Source: an uncultured Clostridium sp. (GTDB lineage: Bacteria > Bacillota > Clostridia > Lachnospirales > Lachnospiraceae). From it: a stretch of DNA of 11,486 nt. The stretch is from NCBI GenBank assembly GCA_900551225.1, contig URUZ01000147.1:1-11486 (forward strand). The letters run 5' to 3'. This document shows positions 5,379-11,486 of the stretch, piece by piece. Every line of letters begins with the position of its first letter. Position 1 is the stretch's first letter. The position numbers and the translations under genes are program-made. The notes under the pieces are model-generated. The model was not told the DNA's origin, ran no database searches, and saw only the letters and a program-made list of their open reading frames with translations.

Positions 5379-5882
5379 ATGGAGACGCTTCATAAATTGA
5401 GAGCCGGCATCATGAAGGTGCTGGGTGTGATTATTGTGGCTCTTTTTGCCATGATGACCATTATCGGAACCTATCAGATTGTAACGCGGTATTTCTTCAA
5501 GCGGCCCAGCACAGTGTCTGAGGAGCTTCTGACCTACGCCTTTACCTGGATGGCCCTGCTGGCCTCAGCCTATGTGTTCGGCAAACGGGACCACATGCGT
5601 ATGGGCTTCCTTGCCGACAAGCTGACAGGTCCTGCCCGCAAATGCCTGGAGGTGGCCATTGACCTCTTAACCTGTGCCTTCGCAGGCATTGTGATGGTAT
5701 ACGGCGGCAGTGCAATCACCAAGCTGACCATGATCCAGAATACGGCGTCCCTGCGCGTTCCCATGGGCTACATCTATGTGATTGTGCCAGTGAGCGGCGT
5801 GCTGATCATGATCTTCAGCCTGATCAATGCAGCGGATATGCTGCACAAAGATTTCAATGAAAAGGGGGAGGCCAGAATATGA
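5379..5882 (+). CDS. dctQ: TRAP transporter small membrane subunit DctQ
   Basis: The small integral membrane subunit of a TRAP transporter, which partners DctM. 167 residues with four hydrophobic segments at about 13-34, 50-66, 88-108 and 128-150. Family features seen: the first-helix motif TRYFFKRP, EELLTYAFTWMALLASAY in the second segment, and the basic, Met-rich loop KRDHMRMGFL. The start ATG at 5379 is one base after the dctP stop, with an AGGGAGGG ribosome site (5364-5371) inside the dctP end. The stop overlaps dctM by ATGA. The arrangement shows a single co-transcribed P-Q-M operon. Confidence 0.93.
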   Translation: METLHKLRAGIMKVLGVIIVALFAMMTIIGTYQIVTRYFFKRPSTVSEELLTYAFTWMALLASAYVFGKRDHMRMGFLADKLTGPARKCLEVAIDLLTCAFAGIVMVYGGSAITKLTMIQNTASLRVPMGYIYVIVPVSGVLIMIFSLINAADMLHKDFNEKGEARI

Positions 5883-7186
5883 ATGCAGCAGTATTTTGCG
5901 GACTGATTATATTAACTCTCTTGGTGATTATGCTGCTGGCGGGCGTGCCCATCTCCGTGGCCCTGGCAGTGTCCTCCATCTGCGCCATTCTGCCGGTGCT
6001 GGATGTGCCCCGCGGCGTGCTCACAGGCGCCCAGCGCATATTCTCCGGCATCTCGGTGTTCAGCCTGCTGGCCATACCGTTCTTTATCCTGGCCGGCAAC
6101 ATTATGAACAAGGGCGGCATAGCCATCCGGCTGATTAATTTTGCCAAGCTGTTTACCGGGAATATCCCCGGCGCTCTGGCTCACACCAACGCCATTGCCA
6201 ACATGCTGTTCGGAGCCATCTCCGGGTCCGGCACAGCGGCGGCCTCCGCCATGGGTTCCATCATAGGCCCGATCGAGGAGGAGGAAGGGTATGACCGGGA
6301 TTTCTCTGCGGCGGCCAACATTGCCACAGCGCCTACCGGACTTCTGATTCCGCCCAGCAACGTAATGATTACCTACTCCCTGGTCAGCGGCGGAACCTCT
6401 GTAGCGGCTCTGTTCATGGCAGGCTATATACCCGGAATTCTCTGGGGCCTTGCATGTATGCTGGTCATCTATTATTTTGCCAAGAAGAAGGGCTACCGCA
6501 GCACCAGAAAATACAACTGGAGCGAGAAGGTAAAGGTATTTTTTGCAGCCATTCCCTGTCTGGCCATGATCGTGATCGTTATCGGAGGAATCATCTCAGG
6601 TATCTTCACAGCCACGGAAGGAAGCGTGGTGGCGGTGGTGTACAGCCTGATCCTGTCCCTGGTCTTTTATAAGTCCATCAAGCTCAGCGACCTGCCGAAG
6701 ATCTTCTTAGACAGCGCGGAGATGACCGGTATCATCATATTCCTCATCGGCGTGTCCAGCATCATGAGCTGGGTGATGGCCTTTACGGGAATCCCCACAG
6801 CAGTGTCCGAGGCGATGCTGAGCCTCAGCGACAACCGGTACGTGATCCTGTTTATTATCAATATTTTACTGCTGATCATCGGTACTTTTATGGATATGAC
6901 ACCGGCCTGCCTGATCTTTACCCCGATTTTCCTTCCGATCTGCCAGAAGCTGGGGATGAATACCGTACATTTTGGAATCATGATGATCTTCAACCTGTGC
7001 ATCGGCACCATCACGCCTCCTGTGGGCACCACACTGTTTGTGGGCGTCAAGGTGGGCAAGACGAAGATCGAAAATGTAATCCGCCCGCTGCTCCTTTATT
7101 TCGCGGCAATATTTGTTGTTCTCCTGCTTGTTTCCTACGTTCCCATCCTGTCTATGTGGCTGCCGGGACTGCTGGGATACGTATAA
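5879..7186 (+). CDS. dctM: TRAP transporter large membrane subunit DctM
   Basis: The large membrane subunit, which performs ion-coupled (usually Na+) transport of the substrate delivered by DctP. 435 residues, a normal length, with about 12 hydrophobic segments. Signatures: AIPFFILAGNIMNKGG (about 66-80), the substrate-site region GAISGSGTAAASAMGSI (112-128), LLIPPSN (155-161), and a mirrored GTFMDMTPACLIFTP with GTITPPVG in the second half, consistent with the inverted-repeat architecture of the ion transporter superfamily. The start is coupled to dctQ by ATGA with a strong GGGGGAGG site (5864-5871). No strong terminator follows; a short TTAGC/GGCTAA dyad near 7198-7216 lacks a T-run. Confidence 0.95.
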   Translation: MNAAVFCGLIILTLLVIMLLAGVPISVALAVSSICAILPVLDVPRGVLTGAQRIFSGISVFSLLAIPFFILAGNIMNKGGIAIRLINFAKLFTGNIPGALAHTNAIANMLFGAISGSGTAAASAMGSIIGPIEEEEGYDRDFSAAANIATAPTGLLIPPSNVMITYSLVSGGTSVAALFMAGYIPGILWGLACMLVIYYFAKKKGYRSTRKYNWSEKVKVFFAAIPCLAMIVIVIGGIISGIFTATEGSVVAVVYSLILSLVFYKSIKLSDLPKIFLDSAEMTGIIIFLIGVSSIMSWVMAFTGIPTAVSEAMLSLSDNRYVILFIINILLLIIGTFMDMTPACLIFTPIFLPICQKLGMNTVHFGIMMIFNLCIGTITPPVGTTLFVGVKVGKTKIENVIRPLLLYFAAIFVVLLLVSYVPILSMWLPGLLGYV

Positions 7187-7226
7187 AAATCGAAATCTTA
7201 GCAAAAACTGGCTAATATCAAGAGGA

Positions 7227-7255
7227 TTGACGGCAGGACATATATCCCTTATAAT
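7227..7255 (+). promoter_or_regulatory. Promoter of the Na+/Pi transporter gene
   Basis: TTGACG (7227-7232) and TATAAT (7250-7255) with exactly 17 bases between them: a near-consensus vegetative promoter. The start near 7262 gives a leader of about 210 nt. Confidence 0.8.
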
Positions 7256-7308
7256 GAGTCGGTGTAAAGAAGTCGTAAATATTGCGTAAAAGTTCAAGAG
7301 AGGTTACA

Positions 7309-7365
7309 ATGACAGAATTCGGCGGCAGCTTAAAGGGATGTAACTTTTTAAATCATATCAACTGA
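7309..7365 (+). CDS. Possible 18-codon leader peptide
   Basis: ATG 7309 follows AGAGAGG (7297-7303) with 5-base spacing and runs 18 codons (MTEFGGSLKGCNFLNHIN) to TGA at 7363-7365. It lies inside the transporter leader, and its stop is five bases before a 13-bp hairpin. That order is what attenuation leaders show. No single amino acid is enriched, so amino-acid sensing is not indicated, and chance is possible for so short a frame. Confidence 0.35.
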   Translation: MTEFGGSLKGCNFLNHIN

Positions 7366-7370
7366 CAGAT

Positions 7371-7412
7371 AAGGCATAACCTGCAATCCTGTGAGATGGC
7401 AGGCTATGCCTT
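7371..7412 (+). terminator. Leader hairpin before the Na+/Pi transporter
   Basis: AAGGCATA pairs with TATGCCTT (7405-7412) and CCTGC (7380-7384) with GCAGG (7399-7403), separated by one A/C mismatch: 13 pairs in all. The following tract TTATTGTT is only partly T-rich, so it may be an attenuator, a weak terminator or an mRNA-stabilising hairpin. Confidence 0.45.
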
Positions 7413-7472
7413 ATTGTTCGCAGTTTACGGCATTTTTGAGACGGCAGATAGAAAACAAAGGGAGAAACAAAA

Positions 7473-9131
7473 ATGGGTATTGAAATACTTCTGAGCCTGC
7501 TGGGCGGACTGGCGCTGTTCATGTACGGCATGCAGATGATGAGTAACAATCTGGAGGCAGTGGCGGGAAACAGGATGAAACAGATCCTGGAACGTCTGAC
7601 AGCTAACAGGTTTCTGGGGGTTTTGGTGGGAGCGGGTATCACGGCTCTGATCCAGTCCTCCTCAGCCACCACAGTCATGACCGTGGGCTTTGTAAATTCC
7701 GGCCTGATGACCTTAAAACAGGCTGTATGGATCATCATGGGCGCCAATGTGGGCACCACCATCACCGGTCAGCTGATCGCTCTGGATATCGGGGCGCTGG
7801 CGCCTCTGATTGCTTTTGTGGGCGTGATGCTTCTGATTTTTGTGAAGAGTAAGAAGATACAGCATGTGGGCGGTATCATTGCGGGCATCGGCGTGCTGTT
7901 TATCGGCATGGGCATGATGAGCGACGCCATGGTTCCACTGCGGGATAATGATACCTTTATCCAGCTGATGACCAAATTCTCCAATCCGCTGCTGGGTATT
8001 ATCGCAGGAGCCGTGTTCACGGCGATTATCCAGTCCTCCTCAGCCTCTGTGGGTATCCTGCAGGCGCTGGCCATGGGCGGAGTGATCAATCTGCACAGCG
8101 CGGTGTTTGTGCTGTTCGGACAGAATATCGGCACCTGTATCACGGCCCTTCTGGCCTCTGTGGGTACCAACCGGAACGCCAAGCGCACCACAGTGATCCA
8201 TCTGCTGTTCAATGTGATCGGCACGGCCATGTTCGTCAGCTTGTGCATAGTGACGCCGTTTACGGACTGGATGATCCAGCTGACTCCGGGCAACCCGGTG
8301 GCACAGATCGCCAATGTGCACACCGTATTCAACCTGACCACCACCTTGCTGCTGCTTCCCTTTGGAAGCCTGCTTGAGAAGGCTGCGGTTCTGATCCTTC
8401 CTGACCGTGAGGTGCCTGTGATGGATGCGGACCAGTGGTTCGAGGGCCTGATGGCTTCCAAGCATGTGCTGGGTATCTCCACCCTGGCCATAGCCCAGAT
8501 TAACGGGGAGATCCGCCAGATGATGGAGTGTGCCGCCGAGAACGTGTCCAGCAGCTTTAAGGGCATGGAGGGCGGAGGCGGCAGCCGGACCGAGGCCATT
8601 GAGGCCAGGGAGGAGGAGATCGACATGTGGAATGTGCGTCTGTCCCGGAAGATCTCCAAGGTGCTGGTGCTGGATCAGACGCCCCGGGATATTGAGGCCC
8701 TGAACAACATGTACACCATCCTTGGGAACATCGAGCGCATAGGGGATCACGCCATGAACCTGGCGGAGTATGCCCAGACGATTGAGGAGAAGAACCTGGC
8801 ATTTTCCGAGTTTGCCCTGGGCGAAATCAGGACCATGGAGGGAATCTGCGGGGAGGCAATGGAGCTTCTGCTGGCGGCTGCGCGGGGTGAGCATGTGCAG
8901 CTGGCAAGGGCAGAGGAGCTGGAGCAGAAGATTGATGACACCACAGTGAGCTTCCGCCAGAATCAGATAGGCCGTATGCGTTCCGGCAACTGCAATGTGG
9001 AATCCTCCATCCTCTATTCGGAAATGCTGACAGACTATGAGCGTATCGGCGATCATGTGCTGAACATTGCCCAGGCCTATGCAGCCATTGAAGGTGCGGC
9101 GGAGCTGGAGACAGCAGCGGCAGCAATTTAG
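7473..9131 (+). CDS. Na+/Pi cotransporter family protein with PhoU-like domain
   Basis: Inner-membrane phosphate transporter of the Na_Pi_cotrans (PF02690) family, related to YjbB-type proteins, with a cytoplasmic PhoU-like C-terminus. 552 residues. The membrane part (about 1-310) holds two repeats, each with the QSSSA motif (61-65 and 187-191) and a GANVGTT or GQNIGTC motif (90-96 and 216-222). The C-terminal helical part (about 340-540) has two PhoU signatures, ERIGDHAMN (421-429) and ERIGDHVLN (523-531). Start: AAGGGAG at 7458-7464, 8 bases before ATG. E. coli YjbB has been reported to export phosphate, so direction of transport is open. The last codons (ETAAAAI) belong to the first copy of a tandem repeat that continues beyond the stop, so the C-terminus may vary between strains. 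It has its own promoter and appears monocistronic. Confidence 0.93.
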   Translation: MGIEILLSLLGGLALFMYGMQMMSNNLEAVAGNRMKQILERLTANRFLGVLVGAGITALIQSSSATTVMTVGFVNSGLMTLKQAVWIIMGANVGTTITGQLIALDIGALAPLIAFVGVMLLIFVKSKKIQHVGGIIAGIGVLFIGMGMMSDAMVPLRDNDTFIQLMTKFSNPLLGIIAGAVFTAIIQSSSASVGILQALAMGGVINLHSAVFVLFGQNIGTCITALLASVGTNRNAKRTTVIHLLFNVIGTAMFVSLCIVTPFTDWMIQLTPGNPVAQIANVHTVFNLTTTLLLLPFGSLLEKAAVLILPDREVPVMDADQWFEGLMASKHVLGISTLAIAQINGEIRQMMECAAENVSSSFKGMEGGGGSRTEAIEAREEEIDMWNVRLSRKISKVLVLDQTPRDIEALNNMYTILGNIERIGDHAMNLAEYAQTIEEKNLAFSEFALGEIRTMEGICGEAMELLLAAARGEHVQLARAEELEQKIDDTTVSFRQNQIGRMRSGNCNVESSILYSEMLTDYERIGDHVLNIAQAYAAIEGAAELETAAAAI

Positions 9132-9253
9132 AGACAGCAGCGGCAGCAATTTAGAGACAGCAGTGGCAGCAATTTAGAGACAGCGGCGGCAGTTTAGGGA
9201 CAGCGGCGGCAGTTTAGGGACAGCGGCAGCAGTTTAGGGACGCGGCGGCAATT
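9108..9253. repeat. Tandem repeat array spanning the stop codon of the Na+/Pi gene
   Basis: Three 23-bp units (9108-9130, 9131-9153, 9154-9176; consensus GAGACAGCAGCGG followed by CAGCAATTTA) are followed by three 20-bp units (9177-9196, 9197-9216, 9217-9236; GGGACAGCGG followed by CGGCAGTTTA) and a decayed seventh copy to about 9253. The first unit encodes the last residues, and the TAG stop is formed at its junction with the second. Neither unit length is a multiple of three. Confidence 0.93.
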
Positions 9254-9264
9254 GAACACTTTGG

Positions 9265-9294
9265 ACGGCCACCTGGAGACGGGGGGCCGTTTTT
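9265..9294 (+). terminator. Terminator after the Na+/Pi gene and repeat array
   Basis: ACGGCC (9265-9270) pairs with GGCCGT (9285-9290), followed by a run of five T (9290-9294). The loop can form extra G-C pairs. The repeat array would therefore be transcribed as 3' UTR. Confidence 0.7.
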
Positions 9295-9311
9295 GTACCC
9301 ATAAAAGATCT

Positions 9312-9339
9312 TTGTAGTTTTGCCATCCTGTGATATAGT
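9312..9339 (+). promoter_or_regulatory. Putative fbp promoter
   Basis: TTGTAG (9312-9317) and TATAGT (9334-9339) at 16-base spacing, with TG before the -10 (TGATATAG). It lies between the upstream terminator and the fbp start. Confidence 0.5.
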
Positions 9340-9371
9340 TAGATTAGAATGTGTAAACAGGGAGGAATATA

Positions 9372-11330
9372 ATGCGGAATTTGGAGACAAAGTATCTGGA
9401 ACGACTGGCGGAGCTGTACCCCACCATCGCATCCGCCTCCACCGAGGTGATCAACCTGGAAGCAATACTGAATCTGCCCAAGGGGACAGAGCATTACCTG
9501 ACAGATATTCACGGGGAGTACGAGGCATTTTCCCATGTACTGAAGAACGGCTCCGGGGCGGTGCGCCGGAAGGTCAACGATGTGTTCGGGAATACCCTGA
9601 GCAACCAGGATAAACAGTCCCTGGCCACCTTAATCTACTATCCCAGGGAGAAGATGGGGCAGATACTGAGGACTGCCAAGAATCCAAAGGATTGGTATAA
9701 GATCACCCTGTACCGCCTGATTGAGGTCTGCAAACGGTCGGCCAGGAAGTACACCAGGTCCAAGGTGAGAAAGACGCTGCCGCCGGAGTTTGCCTATGTG
9801 ATCGAGGAGCTGATCACCGAGAAGGTGGACGCCTTGGATAAGGAGTCCTACTACAATGCCATTGTCCACACGATTATCCGCGTAGGGCGGGCCCAGGAGT
9901 GTATCGTGGCCATGTGCGAGCTGATCCAGCGCCTGATTGTGGACCATCTGCACATACTGGGGGATATTTACGACAGAGGCCCGGGACCCCATATCATCAT
10001 GGATAAGCTGATGGCTTACCACTCAGTGGATATCCAGTGGGGGAACCACGACATTCTCTGGATGGGGGCTGCGGCAGGACAGCACGGCTGCATCGCCAAC
10101 GTGATCCGCATCTGCGCCCGGTATGGGAACCTGGATATTCTGGAGGACGGCTACGGCATCAACCTGCTGCCTCTTGCCACATTTTCCCTGGAAACATATG
10201 GAAATGATCCCTGTACCTGTTTCGGCCTGAAGGGGTCAGGTGTGTTCAGCCCCAGTGAGGCGGAGCTGAATGTGAAGATGCACAAAGCGGTTTCCATCAT
10301 GCAGTTTAAGGTGGAGGGTCAGCTGATCCGCAGGTATCCGGAGTTTCAGCTGGAGAGCAGGAACCTGCTGCATCACATTGACTATGAGCGCGGCGTGGTG
10401 GCCATGGACGGTGTGGAGTATGAACTGCTGGATAAGAATTTCCCCACCGTGGACCCGGCAGACCCCTACCGGCTGACGGACAAGGAGCAGGAGATCATGG
10501 ACCGGCTGGAGCGGGCCTTTATGAACTGCGAGAAACTGCAGCAGCACATGCGGTTCCTGCTGGCTAAGGGCAGCCTTTATAAGGTCCATAACGGCAATCT
10601 GCTGTATCACGGCTGTATGCCCCTGAATGAGGATGGGAGCTTTAAGGATGTGAGGCTGTGGGGACAGGACTACAAGGGCAAGGCCCTCTATGAGATCCTG
10701 GACAGCTACGTGCGCAAGGGCTTTGTGGCGGTGAACCAGGAGGAGCGGGAGAGGGGCAGGGACACCATGTGGTATATCTGGCTACATCAGGATTCCCCGC
10801 TGTTCGGTAAACACAAGATGGCCACCTTTGAGCGGTATTTCCTGGCAGATCCAAGCACTCACAAGGAGAAGAAGAATCCATATTACTACATGCTGGAGGA
10901 GGAGTCTGTGGCAGACCATATTCTGCAGGAATTCGGTCTGCCCACAGAGGGAAGCCACATTATCAACGGCCATATGCCGGTCAAATGCGGGGAGAACCCC
11001 GTGAAATGCGGCGGCAAGGTGCTGGTCATTGACGGGGGCTTCTCCCGGGCGTATCAGAAGGAGACGGGGATTGCCGGTTACACCCTGATCTACAACTCCT
11101 ACGGCCTGATTCTGGCCGCCCACGATCCCTTTGAGTCCACGGAGGCTGCCATTGAGAAGGAGAGCGACATCCACTCGGACAGCATCATCGTCAAGCGGGT
11201 GTCGGAGCGCAAGCTGGTGGGAGACACGGATGTGGGCAGGGTCCTGAGAGAAAAAATCAGCGACCTGGAAATGCTTCTGGAAGCATATTATTCCGGCGCG
11301 GTTGTGGAGAAATTCCCTGCTAAATCATAG
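9372..11330 (+). CDS. fbp: Class III fructose-1,6-bisphosphatase
   Basis: Hydrolyses fructose 1,6-bisphosphate to fructose 6-phosphate, the committed step of gluconeogenesis, in the cytoplasm. 652 residues, the usual size for the Firmicutes-type FBPase_2 family (PF06874), which is unrelated in sequence to E. coli Fbp or GlpX. It carries calcineurin-type metallophosphatase motifs: DIHGEYEAF (Asp45, His47), GDIYDRG (197-203), GNHD (224-227) and, late in the protein, NGHMPVK near 531-537 and IDGGFS. All expected metal ligands are present and there is no frameshift. Start: GGGAGG at 9360-9365, six bases before ATG 9372. It is flanked by its own promoter and by terminators on both sides, so it is a single-gene unit. 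Highly confident. Confidence 0.97.
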   Translation: MRNLETKYLERLAELYPTIASASTEVINLEAILNLPKGTEHYLTDIHGEYEAFSHVLKNGSGAVRRKVNDVFGNTLSNQDKQSLATLIYYPREKMGQILRTAKNPKDWYKITLYRLIEVCKRSARKYTRSKVRKTLPPEFAYVIEELITEKVDALDKESYYNAIVHTIIRVGRAQECIVAMCELIQRLIVDHLHILGDIYDRGPGPHIIMDKLMAYHSVDIQWGNHDILWMGAAAGQHGCIANVIRICARYGNLDILEDGYGINLLPLATFSLETYGNDPCTCFGLKGSGVFSPSEAELNVKMHKAVSIMQFKVEGQLIRRYPEFQLESRNLLHHIDYERGVVAMDGVEYELLDKNFPTVDPADPYRLTDKEQEIMDRLERAFMNCEKLQQHMRFLLAKGSLYKVHNGNLLYHGCMPLNEDGSFKDVRLWGQDYKGKALYEILDSYVRKGFVAVNQEERERGRDTMWYIWLHQDSPLFGKHKMATFERYFLADPSTHKEKKNPYYYMLEEESVADHILQEFGLPTEGSHIINGHMPVKCGENPVKCGGKVLVIDGGFSRAYQKETGIAGYTLIYNSYGLILAAHDPFESTEAAIEKESDIHSDSIIVKRVSERKLVGDTDVGRVLREKISDLEMLLEAYYSGAVVEKFPAKS

Positions 11331-11339
11331 GAAACAGGT

Positions 11340-11383
11340 GGGCAGACGGTCCTTTCCCGCGAAAAAAAGGATACCGTCTGCCC
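11340..11383 (+). terminator. Terminator-type hairpin after fbp
   Basis: GGGCAGACGGT (11340-11350) pairs with ACCGTCTGCCC (11373-11383), extended by CCTTT with AAAGG across a two-base AT bulge. The stem is very strong, but the next bases (GGATTTAAATTT) are not a pure T-run. It shares the core GACGGT/ACCGTC with the terminator at 896-933. Confidence 0.75.
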
Positions 11384-11385
11384 GG

Positions 11386-11408
11386 ATTTAAATTTCAATT
11401 TAAATTTC
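11386..11408. repeat. AT-rich direct and inverted repeat
   Basis: ATTTAAATTTC occurs twice (11386-11396 and 11398-11408), one base apart. Because each copy is near-palindromic, 11386-11394 also mirrors 11397-11405. It sits between the fbp terminator and the tRNA promoter and could act as an UP-like element. Confidence 0.6.
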
Positions 11409-11423
11409 TCTCAGAAAAAACAC

Positions 11424-11451
11424 TTGATTAATTGCAAATATATGGTATAAT
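11424..11451 (+). promoter_or_regulatory. Promoter of the terminal tRNA
   Basis: TTGATT (11424-11429) and TATAAT (11446-11451) are spaced by 16 bases, and the tRNA 5' end follows 11 bases after the -10. This contrasts with the 949-1548 cluster, which lacks such a promoter. Confidence 0.75.
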
Positions 11452-11462
11452 ATCATTGTTGT

Positions 11463-11486
11463 GCAGATGTAGTTCATCGGTAGAAT
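11463..11486 (+). tRNA. 5' part of a tRNA, probably tRNA-Gly (cut by window end)
   Basis: Acceptor half GCAGATG, then TA, then D stem GTTC/GAAT around ATCGGTA. This matches the start of clostridial tRNA-Gly genes. The anticodon is outside the window, so the identity is inferred. Confidence 0.7.

Noticed and set aside
8040..9149. Long minus-strand frames (up to 369 codons) opposite the Na+/Pi gene
   Set aside because: Shadows of a clear plus-strand gene with conserved motifs; composition is His/Gln/Leu-rich as in antisense frames of GC-rich genes.
9108..9253. CRISPR array
   Set aside because: The units are directly contiguous with no unique spacers; this is a simple tandem repeat.

Overview
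The window looks like a chromosomal segment of a gut-type clostridium, most likely Lachnospiraceae (Clostridium/Enterocloster-like). Grounds: strong AGGAGG-type ribosome binding sites, TTGACA/TATAAT promoters, tRNA genes without an encoded CCA, a class III (Firmicutes-type) fructose-1,6-bisphosphatase, a YesM/YesN-style two-component pair and a TRAP transporter. The taxonomic call is inference. All recognised genes are on the + strand. The first 1.7 kb is visibly more AT-rich than the rest.

Layout. (1) 1-550: a VanZ-family membrane protein. (2) 574-933: a small transcription unit made of a good promoter, an early intrinsic terminator, a 54-codon small ORF with a good RBS, and a second terminator. 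(3) 949-1600: a run of tRNA and tRNA-like units. tRNA-Asn(GTT) is canonical. It is followed by an Arg(CCG)-like unit with a six-base anticodon loop, an Ile(TAT)-like unit missing core bases, a class II tRNA-Leu(AAG), a Leu(CAG)-like unit whose long variable arm is replaced by five T, and a lone T-arm remnant. (4) 1642-4068: promoter, YesM-like sensor kinase and YesN-like AraC response regulator, overlapping by ATGA. (5) 4121-7186: a regulatory region rich in inverted repeats, then dctP-dctQ-dctM of a TRAP transporter for an organic or sugar acid. (6) 7227-9131: promoter, leader with a possible 18-codon peptide and a strong hairpin, and a Na+/Pi cotransporter-PhoU fusion. (7) 9108-9253: a 23/20-bp tandem repeat array that begins inside the end of that gene and carries its stop codon. 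(8) 9265-11383: terminator, class III fbp, terminator. (9) 11424-11486: promoter and the 5' part of a tRNA, probably Gly.

Working together: the kinase/regulator pair most plausibly senses an extracellular acid and activates the adjacent TRAP operon, whose promoter is flanked by dyads that could be the operator. No catabolic enzyme is linked, so the substrate cannot be read from this window. The phosphate transporter and fbp have their own promoters and appear independent. I see no CRISPR array, transposase, integrase or classical defence system. The most unusual material is the tRNA-like cluster and the small attenuated transcription unit in front of it.
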